A DNA stretch of 64,000 bases from Dyella solisilvae. Its GTDB lineage: Bacteria > Pseudomonadota > Gammaproteobacteria > Xanthomonadales > Rhodanobacteraceae. The notes below the pieces were generated by a model. That model ran no database searches, was not told the origin of the DNA, and worked only from the letters and a program-made list of their open reading frames with translations. The DNA lies in the NCBI RefSeq assembly GCF_003351225.1, contig NZ_QQSY01000001.1, positions 1,338,824 to 1,402,823 on the forward strand. The letters run 5' to 3'. Position numbers and translations under genes: made by a program. This document shows positions 21,224 through 30,444 of this stretch, piece after piece (within the stretch, counting starts at the first letter, position 1; every line of letters starts with the position of its first letter).

Positions 21224-22565
21224 GCTGGGCCTCGCCGGAGAGCTCTTGCCGTTGACGTTCGCGGTAAAAGCGATACAGCAAGACCAGCTGGAACCCTGCG
21301 AACAGGTAACCAAGCGGCTGGAACGGCACGCTGTACCGGGCAATCGGCAAGCCGACTACATGTACACCGATAGCAAACAGGTACATCAGCGCAAGGAACC
21401 GCCACGCATCCGCGCTTCGCTCATCGAACTGTCGCCGGGTCACTGGCAGGAAGGCCATCAAGGCCCCCAGCACGCTCAAGATCATCAGCGGTGCATGCAT
21501 TCCGCGCATCAGCGACGCAGCGGCGATGAAAGCCGGCGCGCTTAGCCAAGGGGTGCGAAAGACCGGATAGGTAAAGATGTCGCCCCATCCTTCGGCTGAA
21601 CTCCAGGACAGGAATGACTCGACCTTGCCAAACACATACCAGCGGACCATGGCCGCGGGCTGGCTCGCGAACTTGTCGCGCAGGTCGGTCATCAGGTCGG
21701 GCCAGCTCGATGCTGCCTGGGCGGCCTTGGGATCAAAGCGGTAGGCCGCCCCGTAAGTGTCAGGACGACCTTGGTACATCAGGTCGACATAGCTGCCCTG
21801 CTGCACAGTGACCAGCATTTTCTCCGAGTCCGTCATGTGATGCAGAGTGATCTCATTGCGCACCCACCACGGTGACATCATCAGCACGAAGCCGAGCGCC
21901 AGCACGGCGACCTCGCGCCAGAAGCGACGGACGGCAGGCACCAGCAAAAGTATCAGAAGGACCGGAATCCACTGGTTGAGGGTCGGGCGAACCAAACAGG
22001 CCATGCCGAACAGGACGCCGGATAGAAAGCCCAAAACATAGCGGGCGCGCCGACTGGCGGTCCTCAGCGCGGCGACGCCCGCGGCAAGCGCCAGCATCAG
22101 CACGGCGCCAAACGTCGTCTCGCTGAGCAAATACGGCACATAAACGCTCTGGTGTGGACTCAGCGCCACCAGCGCGCCCAGAGCCAAGCCCGGCCAGGCC
22201 CCAAGCAATGCCATCGCCAGTAGGGTGGTGAGCAGCAGCGTCAGACCAGCGATCCAAGCCTGCACATAGGCCATGCGGACCGCAAAATGTTCGTTCAGAT
22301 ACTGCGGCATGAAGGTACGCAGTAGTAAGGGATATCCCGGTGGCCTGACCGCATCGGGCACCGGCGGAGCTTTCGACGTTCCCAGCAACGTCGTGATGTC
22401 AGGCGAATAGACCCCCTGGAACTTCCAATTCCAAGCGTAAGCGACGTATTCCTTAGCATCGTTGCGGATGGGGTGATCTACTTCAGTGCCGGCAGCCGTA
22501 CCGAGACGCAACCACATGCCCACACCGAGCACCAGCAAGAGGCATAACCCCTGCACGTACCGCAT
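21216..22565 (-). CDS. ArnT/PMT-like (GT39) glycosyltransferase family membrane protein
   Basis: A 449-residue inner-membrane protein with about ten hydrophobic segments. The first periplasmic loop after the first segment carries NDAKEYVAYAWN, which resembles the catalytic acidic loop of GT-C enzymes, and DAVRPPGYPLLLRTF, a common PMT-type signature. Such enzymes transfer sugars from polyprenyl-phosphate donors to lipid or protein. The acceptor cannot be told. ATG at 22565 starts MRYVQGLCLLL. The base composition is visibly less G+C-rich than in pgeF and rluD, and the gene sits between these two commonly adjacent genes, so a later insertion is plausible. Confidence 0.7.
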   Translation of the reverse strand: MRYVQGLCLLLVLGVGMWLRLGTAAGTEVDHPIRNDAKEYVAYAWNWKFQGVYSPDITTLLGTSKAPPVPDAVRPPGYPLLLRTFMPQYLNEHFAVRMAYVQAWIAGLTLLLTTLLAMALLGAWPGLALGALVALSPHQSVYVPYLLSETTFGAVLMLALAAGVAALRTASRRARYVLGFLSGVLFGMACLVRPTLNQWIPVLLILLLVPAVRRFWREVAVLALGFVLMMSPWWVRNEITLHHMTDSEKMLVTVQQGSYVDLMYQGRPDTYGAAYRFDPKAAQAASSWPDLMTDLRDKFASQPAAMVRWYVFGKVESFLSWSSAEGWGDIFTYPVFRTPWLSAPAFIAAASLMRGMHAPLMILSVLGALMAFLPVTRRQFDERSADAWRFLALMYLFAIGVHVVGLPIARYSVPFQPLGYLFAGFQLVLLYRFYRERQRQELSGEAQHA

Positions 22566-22767
22566 GACTCCCCCCGTCAATTCGCGCACACAGCCCTCCC
22601 GCACATCATCGTCGATGGCCGATTCCGCACTGCGCCCCTCGGCCACCCCGTAACCGCCGCCCGACAGAACAGCCGCCAGGAGGAAGTGGCCGCCATGCGC
22701 CGCTGCCTGTCGCCAGCCTTTCCGATGCCCGCTGCGCAGCCATCCCCACCGGGCTCACGACGCCGGC

Positions 22768-23745
22768 TCACTGCCAATCATCCGGGTCCGCCTGGGCCGC
22801 GTCCGTGCGCAGGGCGTCTATCAGCGCCTGCTGGTCGGCCGGGCGCTCGGCGCTGAAGGACATCGGTTCGTGCGTGACGGGATGCTCGAAGGCCAGCCGC
22901 TCGGCATGCAGGGCCTGGCGCCGGAAACCACGCAGCGCCGCCACCAGCTCGGGCGTGGCTCCCTTGGGCAGCTTCAGGCCGCCGCCGTACAGCGGATCGC
23001 CCACCAGGGGGTGGCCGATGTGCGCCATGTGCACGCGGATCTGGTGGGTGCGGCCGGTCTCCAGGCTGCACTGGATCAGGCTGTGGGCGCGAAAACGCTC
23101 ACGCAGGCGGTAGTGGGTGACGGCGCGCTTGCCGTCCTCCTCGTCGCGCACGGCCTGGCGCAGGCGGTCGCCCATGTGGCGGCCGATCGGCGCGTCCACC
23201 GTGCCGCCGGCCACCAGGGTGCCCAGCACCACGGCCTCGTACTGCCGCTCGACGTCGTGACGCGAGAGCATGTCGACCAGGGCGGTATGCGCCGGCAGGG
23301 TCTTGGCCACCACCATCAGGCCCGAGGTCTCCTTGTCCAGCCGGTGCACGATGCCGCCGCGGGGCAGCTGGGCCAGCGCGGGGTCGTGGTGCAGCAGGGC
23401 GTTAAGCACCGTGCCGGCGCTATTTCCTGCGCCAGGGTGCACCACCAGCCCGGCGGGCTTGTTCAGCACGAGCACGTCCCGGTCTTCATGGACGATATCC
23501 AGGGCGATGGCCTCCGGGGCCAGCTCCACCTCGGTTTCCAGCTCGGCCTCCAGTCGGACGCGCTCCCCGCCGCGCAACAGCTGGCGCGGGGCCGCCTGGG
23601 CCCCGTCCAGGGTGACGGCGCCGGCCTTGATCCACGCCGTGAGGCGGGATCGGGAGTAGTCGGGGAACATCTCGGCCAAAGCCTGGTCGAACCTCCGACC
23701 TGCGGCGGACAGGGGCGCCGTGGCCTCATGACGGATCGTCGTCAT
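22768..23745 (-). CDS. rluD: 23S rRNA pseudouridine(1911/1915/1917) synthase
   Basis: RluD isomerises three uridines in helix 69 of 23S rRNA. The 325-residue product has an N-terminal S4 RNA-binding domain ([18 protein letters not shown] at residue 18), the catalytic aspartate in [19 protein letters not shown] near residue 135, [17 protein letters not shown] near residue 92 and the C-terminal [18 protein letters not shown] block near residue 230. It is divergent from bamD with 70 bp between the starts, a widely conserved arrangement. Confidence 0.95.
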   Translation of the reverse strand: MTTIRHEATAPLSAAGRRFDQALAEMFPDYSRSRLTAWIKAGAVTLDGAQAAPRQLLRGGERVRLEAELETEVELAPEAIALDIVHEDRDVLVLNKPAGLVVHPGAGNSAGTVLNALLHHDPALAQLPRGGIVHRLDKETSGLMVVAKTLPAHTALVDMLSRHDVERQYEAVVLGTLVAGGTVDAPIGRHMGDRLRQAVRDEEDGKRAVTHYRLRERFRAHSLIQCSLETGRTHQIRVHMAHIGHPLVGDPLYGGGLKLPKGATPELVAALRGFRRQALHAERLAFEHPVTHEPMSFSAERPADQQALIDALRTDAAQADPDDWQ

Positions 23746-23815
23746 GGCCGGCTCCCCGGGCGCCCGGTGGTTTCGGCTATCATCCCTTTTCGATCAAACA
23801 TCTGAACCCTTATCC

Positions 23816-24655
23816 ATGCGTGTAACCAAGCTGCCGGCTTTCAAAGTCTTTGTCGTGCTCGCCATCGCCGTTTCGATGAGTGCCTGCTCGATGTTCGGCC
23901 ACAAGAAGGACACCAACGATACCCTGCCGGTGGACAAGCTTTACGCCAAGGCCCACGACTCCATGGAGCACGCGGACTATTCGGCAGCCAGCAAAGCTTA
24001 CCAGCGACTGATCGCACGCTTCCCGTCCGGTGACTTCAACGAACAGGCCCAGCTGGATCTGGCCTACTCGCAGTACAAGGACAACCAGCCGGATGATGCG
24101 TATTCCACCATCAACCGCTTCATCAAGACGTATCCGACCCACAAGCACGTCGACTACGCCTATTACCTGCGCGGCCTGATCAACTTCGACCGCACCGGCG
24201 GCGCCATGGAGCGCCTGCTGCAGTCCGGCGAGCCGGAGACGCGCCGCGACCAGGGCTTCAACCTGAAGTCGTTCGACGACTTTTCCGAGCTGTCGCGCCG
24301 CTTCCCGGACAGCGCCTACACGGCCGATGCCCGCCAGCGCATGATCTACCTGCGCAACCTGCTGGCCCAGTTCGAAATCAACGTGGCCGAGTACTACCTG
24401 CGCAACAAAGCCTACGTGGCCTCGGCGAACCGCGCCCAGTACGTGATCGAGCACTACCAGCAGGCGCCGCAGACGGGCGATGCGCTGGCCATCCTGACCC
24501 GCAGCTACCTGGGCATGGACCAGAAGACCCTCGCCGACCAGACTCGCCAGGTGCTGGCCATGAACTACCCGAACCATCCGTACCTGACCGACGCGAACTG
24601 GCCGCACTCGCCGTCGCTGGTGCGCAAGATGATCCCGTTCTCGGGTCACCACTGA
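23816..24655 (+). CDS. bamD: Outer membrane assembly lipoprotein BamD
   Basis: BamD is the essential lipoprotein of the BAM complex that folds beta-barrels into the outer membrane. The 279-residue product has a lipoprotein signal with Cys24 as the acylated residue (VSMSACS) and five TPR-like helical repeats (LYAKAHDSMEHADYSAASKA near residue 43, QLDLAYSQYKDNQPDDAY, YYLRGLINFDRTGG, and more). ATG at 23816 gives the lipoprotein signal. A TATCAT hexamer at 23778-23783 could be its -10. A strong terminator follows about 30 bases after the stop. Confidence 0.95.
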   Translation: MRVTKLPAFKVFVVLAIAVSMSACSMFGHKKDTNDTLPVDKLYAKAHDSMEHADYSAASKAYQRLIARFPSGDFNEQAQLDLAYSQYKDNQPDDAYSTINRFIKTYPTHKHVDYAYYLRGLINFDRTGGAMERLLQSGEPETRRDQGFNLKSFDDFSELSRRFPDSAYTADARQRMIYLRNLLAQFEINVAEYYLRNKAYVASANRAQYVIEHYQQAPQTGDALAILTRSYLGMDQKTLADQTRQVLAMNYPNHPYLTDANWPHSPSLVRKMIPFSGHH

Positions 24656-24683
24656 TCGAGCCACCGTTTTTCCGGATGGCATG

Positions 24684-24717
24684 AAAAAGCCGGCAGGCGC
24701 GAGCCTGCCGGCTTTTT
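24684..24717. terminator. Bidirectional intrinsic terminator
   Basis: A perfect 15-bp stem (24684-24698 with 24703-24717) with loop GCGA; the outer five pairs are A-T, giving a U tract in both directions. It lies between convergent bamD and nadE and can end both. Confidence 0.92.
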
Positions 24718-24749
24718 CTTTGCCCTCCCCTACCCCTTGGGAGCGGCGC

Positions 24750-26381
24750 TCAGCGCCAGCCGGAGGTGATCGGATAACGGCGCTCGCGACCGAAGGCGCG
24801 CGTGGTCACGCGTGGACCCGGCGCCGCCTGGCGACGCTTGAACTCGTTGAGCAGCACCAGCCGCACCACGCGGCGCACGGTATCGGCGTGGAAGCCCTGG
24901 GCGGCGATCTCGGCCTGCGACTGCTCGCCTTCGATGAAGCGCGCCAGGATGGCGTCCAGCTCGTCGTACGGCGGCAGCGAATCCTGGTCGGTCTGGTTGT
25001 CGCGCAGCTCGGCCGAGGGCGGACGGTCGATCACCGCCGACGGAATCGATTCAGGCTCTCCGAGCCGGGCGGCCAGCGCGTTGCGCCAGCGCGACAGGCG
25101 ATACACCTCGGTCTTGTAGACGTCCTTCAGCGGCGCATAGGCGCCGCACATGTCACCGTAGAGCGTGGCGTAGCCCACCGCCATCTCGCTCTTGTTGCCG
25201 GTGGCCAGCAACAGGCGGCCATGCTTGTTGGATAGCGCCATCAACGTCACGCCGCGCGTGCGCGACTGCAGGTTCTCTTCGGTGGTGTCAGCCGGTTTGC
25301 CGGCGAAGGCCGGCGCCAGCGCGCCGAGGAAGGCGTCGACCATCGGCTCGATGTTGATGATGTGGTAATCCACGCCCAGCTGCTCCGCCTGAACGCGCGC
25401 GCCATCGAGCGACAGCTGCGAGGTATAGCGGGTGGGCATCATCACTGCGGTGACGCGCTCGGGGCCGAGCGCATCCACCGCGAGCGCCAGCGTCAGCGCC
25501 GAGTCGATGCCGCCGGACAAGCCCAGCAGCACGCCGGCAAAACCATTCTTTTCGATGTAGTCGCGGATGCCGCGCACCAGCGCCGCGTACAGCGTCGCTT
25601 CGTGCGTGGCGTCGGGTACGCTGGGCCAGTTTTCGGCCCGCAGGGTGCGTGTTTCGCTGTCGAATTCCGCCCACAGCATGGCATCGACGAAATTCGGCGC
25701 ACGGGCCACCACGCTGCCATCGCCGTTGACCAGCAGTGAGCCGCCGTCATAAACGACTTCGTCCTGCCCACCGATCAGGTTGAGGTAGATGACCGCGCAG
25801 CCGGTTTCCGTGGCGCGCGCCGTCAGCACCTGTTCGCGCTCGACCTGCTTGGCGTCATCCCACGGCGAGGCGTTGATCACCACGATCAGCTCGGCGCCGG
25901 CTGCGGCCGCCCTGGCGGCGGGCTCGGGCTGCCAGATGTCCTCGCAGATCAGGATGCCCACGCGCACACCGTCGATCAGCGCCACCGCGCTGTCATGCCC
26001 CTTGCGGAAATAGCGCTTGTCGTCGAACACGCCGTAGTTGGGCAGCGCCTGCTTGTGCGTGGTCAGCTCGATGCGCCCGCCGCGCAGCAGGCTGGCGGCG
26101 TTGTACACCTCGCCCTCGCTGTGCGGATGGCCCACGAGGGCCGCTACGCCGTTGGTGGCGCCGGCCAGCGCGTTGAGCTCGCACTGGCACGCCGCCAGGA
26201 AGCTTGGACGCAGCAGCAGGTCTTCCGGCGGATAGCCGCTCAGGGTCAGCTCGGGGAACACCACCAGCGACGCTCCACCCTCGCGCGCCTGCGCCATCAG
26301 GTCGCCTACCCGGGCCGCGTTCGCGGCAACGGCGCCAACCGGGAAATCGAACTGGGCAAGGGCGAGGCGCAGGGAGGGCAT
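24750..26381 (-). CDS. nadE: Glutamine-dependent NAD+ synthetase
   Basis: NadE converts deamido-NAD to NAD with ATP and glutamine-derived ammonia. The 543-residue product is a two-domain form: an N-terminal nitrilase-type glutaminase with Glu in VFPELTLSGYPPEDL near residue 43, Lys in LPNYGVFDDKRYF, and Cys in GILICEDIWQPEP near residue 145; and a C-terminal synthetase with the PP-loop LLGLSGGIDSALTLALA near residue 287. ATG at 26381 is taken; a TTG three codons upstream is possible. Confidence 0.95.
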   Translation of the reverse strand: MPSLRLALAQFDFPVGAVAANAARVGDLMAQAREGGASLVVFPELTLSGYPPEDLLLRPSFLAACQCELNALAGATNGVAALVGHPHSEGEVYNAASLLRGGRIELTTHKQALPNYGVFDDKRYFRKGHDSAVALIDGVRVGILICEDIWQPEPAARAAAAGAELIVVINASPWDDAKQVEREQVLTARATETGCAVIYLNLIGGQDEVVYDGGSLLVNGDGSVVARAPNFVDAMLWAEFDSETRTLRAENWPSVPDATHEATLYAALVRGIRDYIEKNGFAGVLLGLSGGIDSALTLALAVDALGPERVTAVMMPTRYTSQLSLDGARVQAEQLGVDYHIINIEPMVDAFLGALAPAFAGKPADTTEENLQSRTRGVTLMALSNKHGRLLLATGNKSEMAVGYATLYGDMCGAYAPLKDVYKTEVYRLSRWRNALAARLGEPESIPSAVIDRPPSAELRDNQTDQDSLPPYDELDAILARFIEGEQSQAEIAAQGFHADTVRRVVRLVLLNEFKRRQAAPGPRVTTRAFGRERRYPITSGWR

Positions 26382-26444
26382 GCCGGTCAATCCGTGTTCG
26401 GGGAGCTGCCTATGATACCCGAGGCGTCCATTTTGGCCGTGCCT

Positions 26445-27062
26445 TCACCCTGTCGGCTGGGTCAGCAGCAGGGCGGCGAGGGTCAGCATGAACAACGCCA
26501 CCGCCACGTCAAACAGCCGCCACGCGAGCGGACTGCGGAACACCGGCAGCAGCACCCGCGCGCCATAGCCCAGCGAGAGGAACCACACCACGCTGGCCGT
26601 GGAGGCGCCGGCGGCGAAGGCCCAGCGCCCGCCGCCATCGTAGTGGGTGGACAGGCTGCCCAGCAGCACTACGGTGTCCAGGTACACATGGGGATTGAGC
26701 AGGGTGAAGCCCACGCACGCCAGCACCACGCGCGCCCGGCTGCCGTTGCTGTCACCAGCCGGCTGCAGGCCGCTCTCGCCGCGCCAGGCCCGGTGCAGCG
26801 CCAGCATTCCGTACGCGGCAAGGAACGCCGCACCCGCATAACGCAGCCACTGCAACAGACCGGGATGCTGTTGCACCGCCAGCCCCATGCCGGCGACGCC
26901 GAGCAGGATCAGGCTGATGTCGGCCAGGATGCACACCGTCACCACCGAACCGATGTAGTGACGCTGCAGGCCCTGCCGCAACACGAAGGCATTCTGCGCG
27001 CCGATGGCGATGATGAGGCCCGCGCCGGCGGCGAGGCCGGCCAGGTAAGCCGTGGAAAACAT
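26445..27062 (-). CDS. argO: LysE/ArgO family amino acid exporter
   Basis: A 205-residue inner-membrane protein with about six membrane segments. Family motifs are AIGAQNAFVLRQGLQRHY near residue 19 and LLNPHVYLDTVVLLGSLS near residue 120, as in LysE and ArgO exporters of lysine and arginine. It is divergent from a LysR-type regulator of the LysG/ArgP type, the standard arrangement for lysE-lysG and argO-argP pairs, and expression is expected to be induced by basic amino acids. Confidence 0.88.
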   Translation of the reverse strand: MFSTAYLAGLAAGAGLIIAIGAQNAFVLRQGLQRHYIGSVVTVCILADISLILLGVAGMGLAVQQHPGLLQWLRYAGAAFLAAYGMLALHRAWRGESGLQPAGDSNGSRARVVLACVGFTLLNPHVYLDTVVLLGSLSTHYDGGGRWAFAAGASTASVVWFLSLGYGARVLLPVFRSPLAWRLFDVAVALFMLTLAALLLTQPTG

Positions 27063-27142
27063 GGGGGAGCACCTCGATTTGGACGTCTACTTTGCCTTGA
27101 CCCCGTCGTGCAGTAAAACTAAATATCCTTAGCCAGCTTTAG

Positions 27143-27158
27143 ATTCGCTAATGCGAAT
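27143..27158. promoter_or_regulatory. Candidate LysR-type operator between argO and its regulator
   Basis: A perfect dyad ATTCGC-TAAT-GCGAAT lies in the 123-bp divergent region, 28 bp before the regulator start and about 85 bp from argO. Its size, A+T-rich centre and site match a LysR-type regulator recognition half-site pair. Binding is inferred, not shown. Confidence 0.5.
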
Positions 27159-27185
27159 CCGGCTTCGACTCCCACGGTGGCCACC

Positions 27186-28085
27186 ATGAGCCTGCTCAAT
27201 CCCCAGCTCAGCGCCTTTGCCGCGGTCCTCGACGAGGGCAGCTTCGAGGCAGCCGCGCGGCGCCTGGCGGTGACGCCCTCGGCGATCTCCCAGCGCATCA
27301 AGTCGCTGGAGGACCGGCTGGGCCAGGTGCTGATCCTGCGTCGCTCGCCCTGCACCGCCACGCCCGCCGGCCAACGCCTGTTGCGCAGCGTGCAGCAGTT
27401 GCGCCTGCTGGAGGCGGAGACCCTGCACGATTTCCATGTCGTCCCTGACGGCTCCACATCGGCGACGATCGCCATCGCCGTCAACGCCGATTCGTTGACA
27501 ACCTGGTTTCTGTCGGCGCTGGCGACCCTGCACGCAGGCGACGGGCTGCTGTTCGACGTGCGTGTGGAGGACCAGGACCACTCCACCGACCTGTTGCGCG
27601 ACGGCTCCGTGCTCGGCGCCGTGACCGCCATCGCGCAACCCCTGCCCGGCTGCAACGTGAAGAAGCTCGGCGTCATGCGATACGTGCCCGTGGCTTCGCC
27701 GGCGTTCGTGGATCGCCACTTTGCCGACGGGGTCAACGCCAGCTCGCTGGGCCAGGCGCCCATGCTGGTGTTCAATCGCAAGGACGCCCTGCAGTGGCGT
27801 TTCGTCCATAGCGTCACCCGTGCGCGACTGACGCCACCGATGCACTACCTGCCCTCCTCCACCGCCTTCGTGGAAGGCGCCGCGCTGGGACTGGGCTGGG
27901 CAATGGCGCCGGAGTCCATGCTGGAGCGCCCCTTCGCCGAGGGCCGCCTCAAACCCATCGCCCCCGGACGCCGGCTGGACGTGCCGCTCTACTGGCAGCA
28001 CTGGGCGATCCGCTCGGCGACTTTGGCCCGGCTCACCGACACGCTGCAGCAGGCGGCGCGGCAAGCGTTGCGCCAGTCGCGCTGA
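27186..28085 (+). CDS. argP: LysR-type regulator, ArgP/LysG group
   Basis: A 299-residue LysR-family activator. The N-terminal winged helix-turn-helix begins NPQLSAFAAVLDEGSFEAAARRLAVTPSAISQRIKSLEDRLG (residues 4-45). The effector domain starts near residue 90 (SATIAIAVNADSLTTWF). The IKSLEDRLGQVLILRR region and position divergent from a LysE/ArgO exporter support the LysG/ArgP subgroup (also called iciA). ATG at 27186 is preferred; a GTG three codons earlier is in frame. No clear terminator follows; the next 640 bp contain no assignable gene. Confidence 0.85.
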   Translation: MSLLNPQLSAFAAVLDEGSFEAAARRLAVTPSAISQRIKSLEDRLGQVLILRRSPCTATPAGQRLLRSVQQLRLLEAETLHDFHVVPDGSTSATIAIAVNADSLTTWFLSALATLHAGDGLLFDVRVEDQDHSTDLLRDGSVLGAVTAIAQPLPGCNVKKLGVMRYVPVASPAFVDRHFADGVNASSLGQAPMLVFNRKDALQWRFVHSVTRARLTPPMHYLPSSTAFVEGAALGLGWAMAPESMLERPFAEGRLKPIAPGRRLDVPLYWQHWAIRSATLARLTDTLQQAARQALRQSR

Positions 28086-28730
28086 GGTTAAAGAGCAAGG
28101 GCAGCATGACTGCGCCCCCATTCCGTTGGCAGCTTGTACTGGCCAAGCATGCTCCTGCCCAATCGATCCTTCCGCCTCGCATTCAGGTCCATTCCGGAAG
28201 CGAGCGGGCGCACTGGCAGAGCTGAGTTCCTGCCAAAGGGTCCGCCACGATCGCGCAGACATTTTCCTGAGCACCATAGACGAGCCGCTCAACGTCCAGG
28301 CCACCCGCTTGGGGCGATGACCGTGGCGAACTGAGTACTTCGATGCATAAGGAGCTACATGCGACGATTTCCTCGCCAGTGCTTATGGCGTCGGCAACTA
28401 ATACTCGGTTCGTCAATAGCGCGCATTCGACGCCAGTAATTGCATCTGCGAGACACGCAAAAAATCCGGCCGCTTTTCGGCAGAGTCAATTTCCTCCGTC
28501 GGCATGATGTGCGCCTACATTCGCTGCCAGTTTCCGCCGATATCCGCTGGCTACGGCCAAGTGGAATTGTGAACCCTATGTCTGCGGCCACTAGAAGAGG
28601 GAGACGATGCTAGCGCCGGCTTCGATCGATGCCGCAGCTCATTCGCACCGCGCCAGCTCTCCGGGTTTTGCTTGATACGCTCTGAAGTGCAGAGCCCGCC
28701 ACATCAATTAATACATGGCATTTCGCGACC
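28086..28730. other. Intergenic stretch without assignable gene
   Basis: About 645 bp between the ArgP-like gene and the TonB-like membrane protein. It is clearly less G+C-rich than its surroundings. Short open frames of 60-80 codons exist on both strands, but none has a recognisable product or ribosome binding site, and they do not share a codon pattern with the neighbours. It may be decayed or transferred DNA. Confidence 0.5.
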
Positions 28731-29465
28731 ATGACTGGCGCTGCAGCCACATTTCATCCTTTCTTTGCTCAACGCCGGCGATATCAGGCACTCGACAGTG
28801 ATCCCGCATCTGGCGTCTGCCAGTCAAGGATTGCGGCCCTGTCATTGGCGCTGATGTTTCATTGCTTTTTGCTGATCCTGCTTACTGTCCCTCAATCCTC
28901 GGGTCGCGCAGAAATGACAGGTACATCATCAGGCGCGCTTCAAGTTCGATTCATCGAAGCCGCCAGGATCAAGTCCGCAGAAGCAGTTGGTCTCGCATTC
29001 ACCAAGCCAGCGAGGCTGGAGGCCGCTCCAGCGCCCCGTCGTCCTAACGCAGCCCCCTCGACAAGCGCCAACTCTCTCGCAGGCCAAGGCCAGCCCAGCC
29101 TATCCATTGGCGGCGATGGGAGGCGCTATGCCCTCCAATCTGACAAACCAGCCTATGTGCAGGGCGGCGGATTGCTCACCCCCAAGCCACTTGGCGACAT
29201 CAAGCCCCGCCTTCCGGGTCCTTCCGTGCTAGGGGCGGCACGATTTCGTATGGTGGATCCCCGAGCCCAAGGTATTGCGGGCGTGGTTCGGTCGATCGGC
29301 AGCTTCACCGGCGCGGTTGACCCGCACTGTGTCGACCTTGATGTCTGGCGCGGAATGACACCGGAAGAGCGCATTGAACGCCATGTGTCCACGAGTGACA
29401 TTGAGGCCATCGAAAAATCCTACAACTGTTCGCCGCCGCGCACGGACCGCGAGCAGGCTCGTTAA
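28731..29465 (+). CDS. TonB-like single-span membrane protein of unknown function
   Basis: A 244-residue protein with about 38 cytoplasmic residues, one membrane span (IAALSLALMFHCFLLILLTV), and a Pro/Ala/Ser-rich periplasmic region. The layout, a short cytoplasmic head, an anchor containing a histidine and a Pro-rich linker, recalls TonB or energy-transducer proteins, but the C terminus (PHCVDLDVWRGMTPEERIERH) lacks a TonB domain. Two cysteines are in the C-terminal part. I do not recognise the family. Base composition is less G+C-rich than usual for the window, like the gap before it. Confidence 0.6.
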   Translation: MTGAAATFHPFFAQRRRYQALDSDPASGVCQSRIAALSLALMFHCFLLILLTVPQSSGRAEMTGTSSGALQVRFIEAARIKSAEAVGLAFTKPARLEAAPAPRRPNAAPSTSANSLAGQGQPSLSIGGDGRRYALQSDKPAYVQGGGLLTPKPLGDIKPRLPGPSVLGAARFRMVDPRAQGIAGVVRSIGSFTGAVDPHCVDLDVWRGMTPEERIERHVSTSDIEAIEKSYNCSPPRTDREQAR

Positions 29466-29496
29466 GGCAGCTGCAAGAGAATCCAGATGTTTAATC

Positions 29497-29527
29497 AAAA
29501 AAAGGGCCGCATCGCTGCGGCCCTTTT
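29497..29527. terminator. Bidirectional intrinsic terminator
   Basis: Stem GGGCCGCA/TGCGGCCC (29504-29511 with 29516-29523), loop TCGC, with seven A before and TTTT after. It lies between the convergent TonB-like gene and sucD. Confidence 0.88.
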
Positions 29528-29554
29528 CGTTTCGGTCGAAGAGACCCGAAAGAC

Positions 29555-30430
29555 TTACTTCTTCATCAGACCGGCGAGGGTCTTGCCGAGGTCGGCCGGG
29601 GACTTCACCGTGGTGACGCCCGCCTTCTCCAGCGCAGCGAACTTCGCCGCCGCCGTGCCCTTGCCGCCCGAGATGATGGCGCCGGCATGGCCCATGCGCT
29701 TGCCCGGAGGAGCCGAGGCGCCTGCGATGAAGGACACCACCGGCTTGGTGACGTACTCGCCGATGAACTCGGCGGCGTCTTCTTCAGCGCTGCCGCCGAT
29801 TTCGCCCACCATGATGATGCCTTCGGTCTGCGGATCGTCCTGGAACATCTTCAGGCAGTCGATGAAGCTCAGGCCGTTGATCGGATCGCCGCCGATGCCG
29901 ATCACGGTGGACTGGCCCAGGCCTTCGTTGGTGGTCTGGAACACCGACTCGTACGTCAGGGTGCCGGAGCGCGACACGATGCCGACCTTGCCCGGCGTGT
30001 GGATGTGACCCGGCATGATGCCGATCTTGCACTCGCCCGGGGTGATGATGCCGGGGCAGTTCGGCCCGATCAGCACGATTTCCGGATGCTGGGCCAGCAC
30101 GTTCTTCACGCGCAGCATGTCCAGCACCGGGATGCCCTCGGTGATCGCCACGATGACCTTGATGCCGGCGTCGATGGCTTCGAGGATCGAGTCGGCCGCG
30201 AACGGCGGCGGCACGAAGATGACGGACGCATCAGCGCCGGTCTCATCGACGGCCTCGGAGACCGAGTTGAAGACCGGCAGGCCGATGTGCTCGGTGCCGC
30301 CCTTGCCCGGGGTCACGCCGCCGACGACCTTGGTGCCGTAATCCAGCGCCTGCTGCGCGTGGAAGGTGCCCTGCTGGCCGGTGAAGCCCTGCACGAGGAC
30401 CTTGGTGTTCTTGTTGACGAGAACGCTCAT
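29555..30430 (-). CDS. sucD: Succinyl-CoA synthetase alpha subunit
   Basis: SucD binds CoA and carries the phospho-histidine of succinyl-CoA synthetase (TCA cycle). The 291-residue product starts [24 protein letters not shown] with the CoA-binding Rossmann fold; the active histidine is in [21 protein letters not shown] near residue 248. [20 protein letters not shown] near residue 123 is the family signature. It follows sucC with a 14-base gap in one operon. Confidence 0.97.
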   Translation of the reverse strand: MSVLVNKNTKVLVQGFTGQQGTFHAQQALDYGTKVVGGVTPGKGGTEHIGLPVFNSVSEAVDETGADASVIFVPPPFAADSILEAIDAGIKVIVAITEGIPVLDMLRVKNVLAQHPEIVLIGPNCPGIITPGECKIGIMPGHIHTPGKVGIVSRSGTLTYESVFQTTNEGLGQSTVIGIGGDPINGLSFIDCLKMFQDDPQTEGIIMVGEIGGSAEEDAAEFIGEYVTKPVVSFIAGASAPPGKRMGHAGAIISGGKGTAAAKFAALEKAGVTTVKSPADLGKTLAGLMKK

Positions 30431-30444
30431 GGTTCAGTTGCTCC

